Source of the DNA: Styela clava
Taxonomy: Eukaryota; Chordata; Ascidiacea; Stolidobranchia; Styelidae
DNA: 64,000 bases
NCBI RefSeq assembly: GCF_964204865.1
Contig: NC_135252.1
Location: 10,623,383 to 10,687,382 of the forward strand
Reading direction: 5' to 3'
Positions 63,614 to 64,000 of the stretch are shown in pieces. The translations under genes were made by a program, and so were the position numbers. Numbering within the stretch: position 1 is the stretch's first letter; each line of letters opens with the position of its first letter. Under the pieces are notes generated by a model that saw only the letters and a program-made list of their open reading frames with translations, had not been told where the DNA came from and ran no database searches.

Positions 63614-64000
63614 GTGTAATTATTGTAAGAAGGGTACCGAACATTCTAGATATGAGCAAAAATTGCTCCGTGGGAAACGAGATTTTTGGATAATAAAGAA
63701 AGGTACCGTTTTTGGCGAGCGAGATGAAAAAGATGTTACCATTTAAATAAGACATTTGATCGTGGTTTGCCCGGCTTTTCTATTTCAATTCGTTCGATAC
63801 AACAATGCTGATTCATCACCGACTTGGTTTTCACGATTGAATGACCGTGTTTTACATGAATAATCAGTGTAAGAACGGTCTCGAATAATCGAGAAAATTG
63901 TGTATCCCTTTAAATGCGATCTCAAACATTTCAAGCGATCGTCATCCTTATCGTCAAATATCAATAATTCTGATGATCGCTACGCTACTGTTATGAATAA
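63614..64000. other. Intergenic to window end, no gene seen
   Basis: The minus-strand open frame at 63531-63755 has no recognisable domain. Nothing else is supported. Confidence 0.35.

Overview
This is a eukaryotic (animal) nuclear window: AT-rich, with small-to-medium GT-AG introns, AATAAA signals, single-copy housekeeping genes found across animals, and many small DNA transposons and tRNA-derived SINEs. Gene size, composition and repeat style fit an invertebrate chordate such as an ascidian tunicate. That is an inference; the window holds no ribosomal or mitochondrial marker to settle it.

Layout. (1) 1-7574 is a compact gene cluster: the 5' part of an ankyrin-repeat gene (minus), C1D (plus), FRG1 (minus) and LLPH (minus). 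A 913-bp hAT-type element with target-site duplication and a tRNA-SINE lie between the ankyrin gene and C1D. (2) 7575-11430 is gene-poor and full of transposon relics, including a hAT transposase tail and a local tandem duplication. (3) 11430-19390 is the most unusual part. It is a large inverted duplication whose arms each carry a small gene for a secreted peptide precursor, placed head to head. After a signal peptide the precursors are built from 34-codon exons, each encoding an acidic stretch followed by a hydrophobic/cationic segment ending Gly-Leu-Gly. The minus copy is cut inside one repeat exon by a TTAA-flanked, piggyBac-like insertion. The plus copy has lost a splice donor and carries frameshifts. 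(4) 19391-22735 is intergenic with a SINE and other repeats. (5) 22736-51066 is a complete SUPT6H (SPT6) gene of 36 coding exons, 1,705 codons, in phase throughout. Its introns hold several MITEs and SINE fragments. One 4.4-kb intron contains an antisense two-exon gene for a 178-residue protein of unknown family. (6) 53098-56907 is a complete 8-exon N-acylethanolamine acid amidase (NAAA-type) gene. (7) 56908-64000 has no convincing gene. It holds a 2.9-kb element with terminal inverted repeats and oppositely oriented minisatellite arms, a degraded hAT transposase tail, and a local tandem duplication.

How the genes relate. C1D (nuclear exosome cofactor), FRG1 (nuclear RNA-associated), LLPH (nucleolar) and SPT6 (transcription elongation) all act in nuclear RNA metabolism. 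They look like ordinary neighbours rather than one pathway, although LLPH and FRG1 lie in the same direction 0.8 kb apart. NAAA is a secretory/lysosomal lipid amidase. The peptide-gene palindrome is the best candidate for an undescribed system. Its secretion signal, repeated acidic/cationic units, possible amidation glycines and a mirrored promoter motif suggest a host-defence or signalling peptide, but no function is shown by the sequence.
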